64,000 nt of DNA from positions 310,001 to 374,000 of the forward strand of contig MU405215.1 of assembly GCA_022836615.1 (NCBI GenBank), written 5' to 3'. Source of the stretch: Annulohypoxylon bovei var. microspora. Lineage: Eukaryota > Ascomycota > Sordariomycetes > Xylariales > Hypoxylaceae. Both the position numbers and the translations under genes were made by a program. Positions 59,993-64,000 of the stretch are shown piece after piece (the stretch's first letter is position 1; each line of letters opens with the position of its first letter). The notes under the pieces are model-generated. The model did not search any database. It was not told where the DNA came from and was given only the letters and a program-made list of their open reading frames with translations.

Positions 59993-62953
59993 TGTGTCTT
60001 GATTTATAATGATGACGGCGTCGAGTTAAAGAAGCAATAAGTCACGATTAGGGAACAGCGAGAAGTAGAAGACTGAAGACTAGGTGTTGTATGAATTGAA
60101 TACGTTGACGACCCCTCTTAATTGGGTAAAGACGTCAGGGCTTTGAGCCAACGCTGCCAATGACGACGATTTGGAAGCGGAGCTTAGGGCGGGAGAATGG
60201 CTCGAAGCGCAGCAATTGCCGCGCTATATGGTTGACGTATAAGTCGTCGAAGCTTTTAAAGATAAGATCGATCTTAAGAAACTTATTGGTAGTTCTTAAG
60301 GTCGAAGCTATCCACGACTAAAGTGCCACGCAAATGATTGTATGTAAGGGGTAAGGGATTGGGAAAGAGAAGACAAGAAAATTCGCCTCCCAGGATACTG
60401 AGGCTGAAGATGGAAGGACTGGAAAGGGAACAAAACGGAGGCGTCTTTTTTTCGCCTGATTTCTTTCAGAGGGAGTCGACGTAGCTGCTTAGGAAGCCAC
60501 ACTACTAACACACACCCCCCTTCTTCCTTGGGACAGCGTGGTCAATGTGAGAGGCTTGTATTGGCTGTAGGCTTTAGGGTGTAAGCTGTATGCTGTATGC
60601 TGTATTGGTAGACCTGCAATGTACAATACAGTAAGGTATGCAAAGAATTCATCTACGACGAGTGCGGGATGAATGACCGTTCTCTCACGATAGGAGAGGA
60701 ATTTGAGAGAGGGGGGCAGAAGACAGGCAATTTTCCGATTTGTAAGCGCTGTTTGATCTGGGTTTGGTACAAGACAGGTTCAAAGGAAACTCGATGTGGC
60801 GGGGGATAAGCATGGTCCTTGTAGTGTTCCTTTTACATAGCAGATCCGAGGTCCTTGGTAACTACCCGGACATAACGGAACTGACTGTGGCTGGTCGCCC
60901 TTCGTGTGGTTCTTTCTGTCCGTGTTACGTTCACGCCCCCTTTTTATTCCCTGCTAGCCAATTCGTACTTAAGCTCCACACGTGCACTACCTAACACCTC
61001 GAATCTCGCAGTCTCGACAGATTTTCTTCATCTATCTGCACTACTTTCATACTAAGATTTTTATATATATATTATACCTACCTACTCGATCATAGGTACT
61101 TACCTAGACATTTAACTATCTACCTAGCTTGTCGATCTACGATGCTTGGTGTGTGTATGACATTGGCGTGACAAGGTAGGCCTAGTCTCAAATCCAGTAG
61201 AGAGCATATCAATGTTTCGACATGACATGTATGTACCACGAAGTGAAGCTTTGTTCGAAAATAGGTCGCGTCACAGTTCAATGTTGTACTTAGTACTTAG
61301 TAAGGCCACCTCGATGTACCTAGGTAAGATACATCCAATAGAAGATCTTATGCACATGGGGTTTACAGGCCACGGTGGGATCGGAGCGGTGTTCAACGGC
61401 CTGTATGATAGGCCGAGTCACGTTATCGGATCTCTATTTAGCCTTTAAGTGGCGGGGATTAAGGCGACGTGATTCTATCAACCCATCCACATCTGACATC
61501 GGTGGTCGGACTCTTCAGTCTATGATGATGGCAGAATGGCAGAATGGTAGGGAGATGACTCAACGTCAGCCTGGTGCCTGACTGCCTGGGACTGTGCCGT
61601 GATCAGCATATAAATTCCCTAGTAAGAGGCATGATAGGGTCACCGGCTAGCCTAGGCCCTTGGATAGTTGGGAGGTTCTGAAAGGGCAAGTCCGCACGAT
61701 ACGTATAATATGTAGGTATGTACATATGTAGCGTACCTAATGCGAAGGTATGCGAGTAGGTATGCACTACCAACCGGCGTTAATGCTGATCTTGCGGCCA
61801 TGTACTATGTAATAGACGGCGATTCCCTGGCCTATATAATCAGTTTTCACTTAACAGACTCGTTCACTTGTTGAGTAGACACCGCTATCTTGCAGCGTAA
61901 GCCCTAAACCAGGGAATGCATGAGTCTCAGATTCGGTGCGGTCTTTACCAGTACTGATCTCCGTATAAGCCGTGGGGCATTGATCTAGAAGAGATATCTG
62001 ACCCTACCCATCATGTTGCAGTGGTACAACAGCTGACTTCAAGGTTGATTGCCGTTCACTCACAGCGTCACAGGAGATTCGGAGTGAGCAGATGGGCAGA
62101 CAACATTCGGCCAACGTTGCGTAGCTCAGTAGGTATGTATAAGTGACGGAATTCCAAATGTTGCTTTATAATATGTGCAAGAGCAAAAGGCTTGTCCAAT
62201 GAGATGTAGGTAGCAATATGTAAACTGCAAACTGCAAAGTGCATATGCCACTCTCAAACCGAAACAGATATTGGCTTGCAGATTTTAAAGAGAGGTGGTA
62301 AAGTCTTAATTGAACTTTGTATGTGCATATGCAGAAATAATAAAGGGGGTATCATGTATCATGGAAGGTTCCGATTCAGGACTTTGGGGTTGATATTTCC
62401 ATAGGCACAGAGGCAGTAGCGGTGGAAGATTTTGTACCTGTTGACAATACGAAGCAGGAACCTTGAAGAGATACTGACTGCTACATTTAATGCGTTGTAT
62501 GTGGGTTCGGTACGGACTTCCACCCACTAAGAGCTTGTCGATGCTCATGCTTCCCTGGGCATCCATTCCCCGCACCTGCTAAAGGTACAATACCGGATGA
62601 GGGGTGGGTAGATGAAAGGGGGCTAAACTAGATAGGGTAGCAACTTACGGCCAACTAAGTACTTCTTATGCTAATTATGCTGCGTCGGTACAACGCTTAA
62701 TTCCCTTTAACGTGCTTTAGCCTTTCGATACGTCAATCGTTAATCGGCAGATACCAATCAGCCTCGTCATCTACCCCAAAACATCTACAATACCTACTGT
62801 ACCTACTGATACCGACTTCACCATACCATTCTTCAGTTAAAGGTGTTCTAGTTGCTTACGTATCACCCTCTCTTTCTCTTGTGGAAGAGGGGTTCTATTT
62901 ACATTATTTGATTCGATACGGTAGTTTAAACAATTCCATGCCCTGATCCAACC
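59993..62953. other. divergent intergenic region of about 3 kb
   Basis: Holds the promoters of AP-1 and the BSD gene. It has GCTGTAT repeats near 60588-60606, TACCTAGGTA at 61317-61326 and a TGACTCA at 61556-61562. No convincing ORF. Confidence 0.5.
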
Positions 62954-63938
62954 ATGGATCTCGCATACGACCATATAGCCGAAGAAGCTCTCCCAAAGGA
63001 CGGCAACGAGAATCGAGACGGAAACCGAAATGCGGAATCCTCCCAGAATAACCCTGAACATACCCTCAACGAAGACCTTCAGGAGGCATATCGTGCATTC
63101 TCTAGCAGCACTTGGGGTACCTGGCTCGGCGGAACTGTTGGTAACGTGATCAAGCAGGTATGGAAAAATGCATAAATTTATAGGGGCAATCGAATAACAT
63201 CCTTCTTATCAAAGGGCGAGTCTGTATACAGAGAGGCACACCAAGAGGTTACATTACTCAGTGCAGATGCCACCAGGGGCCTTGCGAGTCTCCGCGCAAG
63301 AGCTCTCTCGTTGACTACGTCACCGCCTGTCGTCCCGGAACAAAGCTCGCAGCAGTCTGGCGATAAGGAGAAAGACCCCGAGACTACCCCGACGACAGCT
63401 AAGGCCACTGGCTCCGATGATGCGGCCAAGGACTCCGAGACGGTTATATCACGGTTGAAGGCAGAGGCTGCGAAACGCTTGAAGGATATTCAACGGGCCG
63501 AGGATGCTGCCGACGAGGCACTCCTCAAGTTTGGTGGAAACATTCGAAACTTTCTCCGTGATGCTATTATTGTCAAGCCAGCCTCGGAATCCGACGACTC
63601 TCAGGAATCTGCTCGCCGCTTCGAAAGCAAGGATGAATCCGGAAAACGAGTAATTCACACCTCGAGATACGACGCACAGCTTCATGTTATTCACACGACC
63701 GAGAAGAGCTTTACCGAGGATTCTGCTACTACCGAATATACTGCGTGGGCAAAGAACTTTGATGCGGAAAAGAAAACAGATAACATCAGTGCTGACTTGG
63801 CGAAATATCCGGAACTACGAGCCAACATGGAGAAGCTTGTTCCTGACAAGGTTCCTTATGCTGACTTCTGGAAACGATACTATTTCCTCCGACATAGTAT
63901 AGAGACAGCCGAAGCACGTCGCCGAGATCTGTTGAAGG
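62954..63938 (+). CDS. BSD-domain protein (DOS2-like), 3' end missing
   Basis: Exon 1 is 62954-63157. Exon 2 starts at 63215 and joins in phase 0. The reading frame stays open to a TGA at 63991, but the family sequence appears to leave at about 63938, where a GT donor follows LLKG, so the gene probably continues beyond the right edge. 309 complete codons are visible. The BSD domain is YPELRANMEKLVPDKVPYADFWKRYYFL, with the conserved F-W pair near its end. The upstream part holds a serine- and acid-rich linker. BSD domains occur in TFIIH subunits, synapse-associated proteins and yeast Dos2. The architecture here, with an N-terminal WGTWLGG element and central BSD, fits the fungal DOS2/SYAP-like group. 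Confidence 0.85.
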
Positions 63939-64000
63939 GTCTGTTACAATTATTCTATTTGATATATAGTGTATTCTATGGACCTAGCTGACAAGTATTT

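Overview
This window is nuclear DNA from a filamentous ascomycete (Pezizomycotina). The evidence is short GT-AG introns of about 47 to 120 nt, CT-rich leaders, a beta-tubulin gene of 447 codons in six exons, an assimilatory nitrite reductase of the NiiA/NIT-6 type, and a CPC1/GCN4 gene with the Pezizomycotina-type leader. Sordariomycetes is my best guess from protein similarity, but the window alone does not prove it. All multi-exon models were joined by eye from reading frames and splice signals. Each closes in frame, but none has transcript support.

Layout, left to right. The left edge cuts the 3' end of a UstYa-type (DUF3328) gene, which may belong to a secondary-metabolite locus lying outside the window. 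It is followed by a 438-bp hAT-like MITE with a perfect 8-bp target-site duplication. Next come a small membrane protein, an enolase-superfamily sugar-acid dehydratase (ENOSF1/L-fuconate dehydratase type), a fused HAL3-like flavoprotein/F-box/ankyrin-like protein (minus), a WHI2-like BTB protein (minus), SEC13 (minus) and a divergent PEX20-like peroxin (plus). After a 4.3-kb gene-poor stretch comes cpc-1 (the GCN4 orthologue), with two uORFs and a long ATG-less in-frame N-terminal extension. The minus strand then carries two small membrane-protein ORFs, a fungal orphan protein kinase and GCN20. A 7-kb gene desert precedes a BYR4/BFA1-like septation regulator (plus) and beta-tubulin (plus). Nitrite reductase (minus), a GFA-domain protein (minus), an STK32/YANK kinase (plus) and the AP-1/YAP1 redox regulator (minus) follow. 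A BSD-domain protein runs off the right edge.

Several genes belong to nutrient and stress signalling: CPC1 and GCN20 (general amino-acid control), WHI2-like, AP-1, and nitrite reductase with a nearby group of GATA, CCAAT and NirA-type sites. They are not an operon, and their proximity may be chance. Intergenic DNA makes up roughly half of the window. It is AT-rich and dotted with a perfect 10-bp palindrome, TACCTAGGTA (10 copies found by eye). Several coding exons are strikingly GC-rich by contrast. No tRNA, rRNA, CRISPR array or complete autonomous transposon was recognised.
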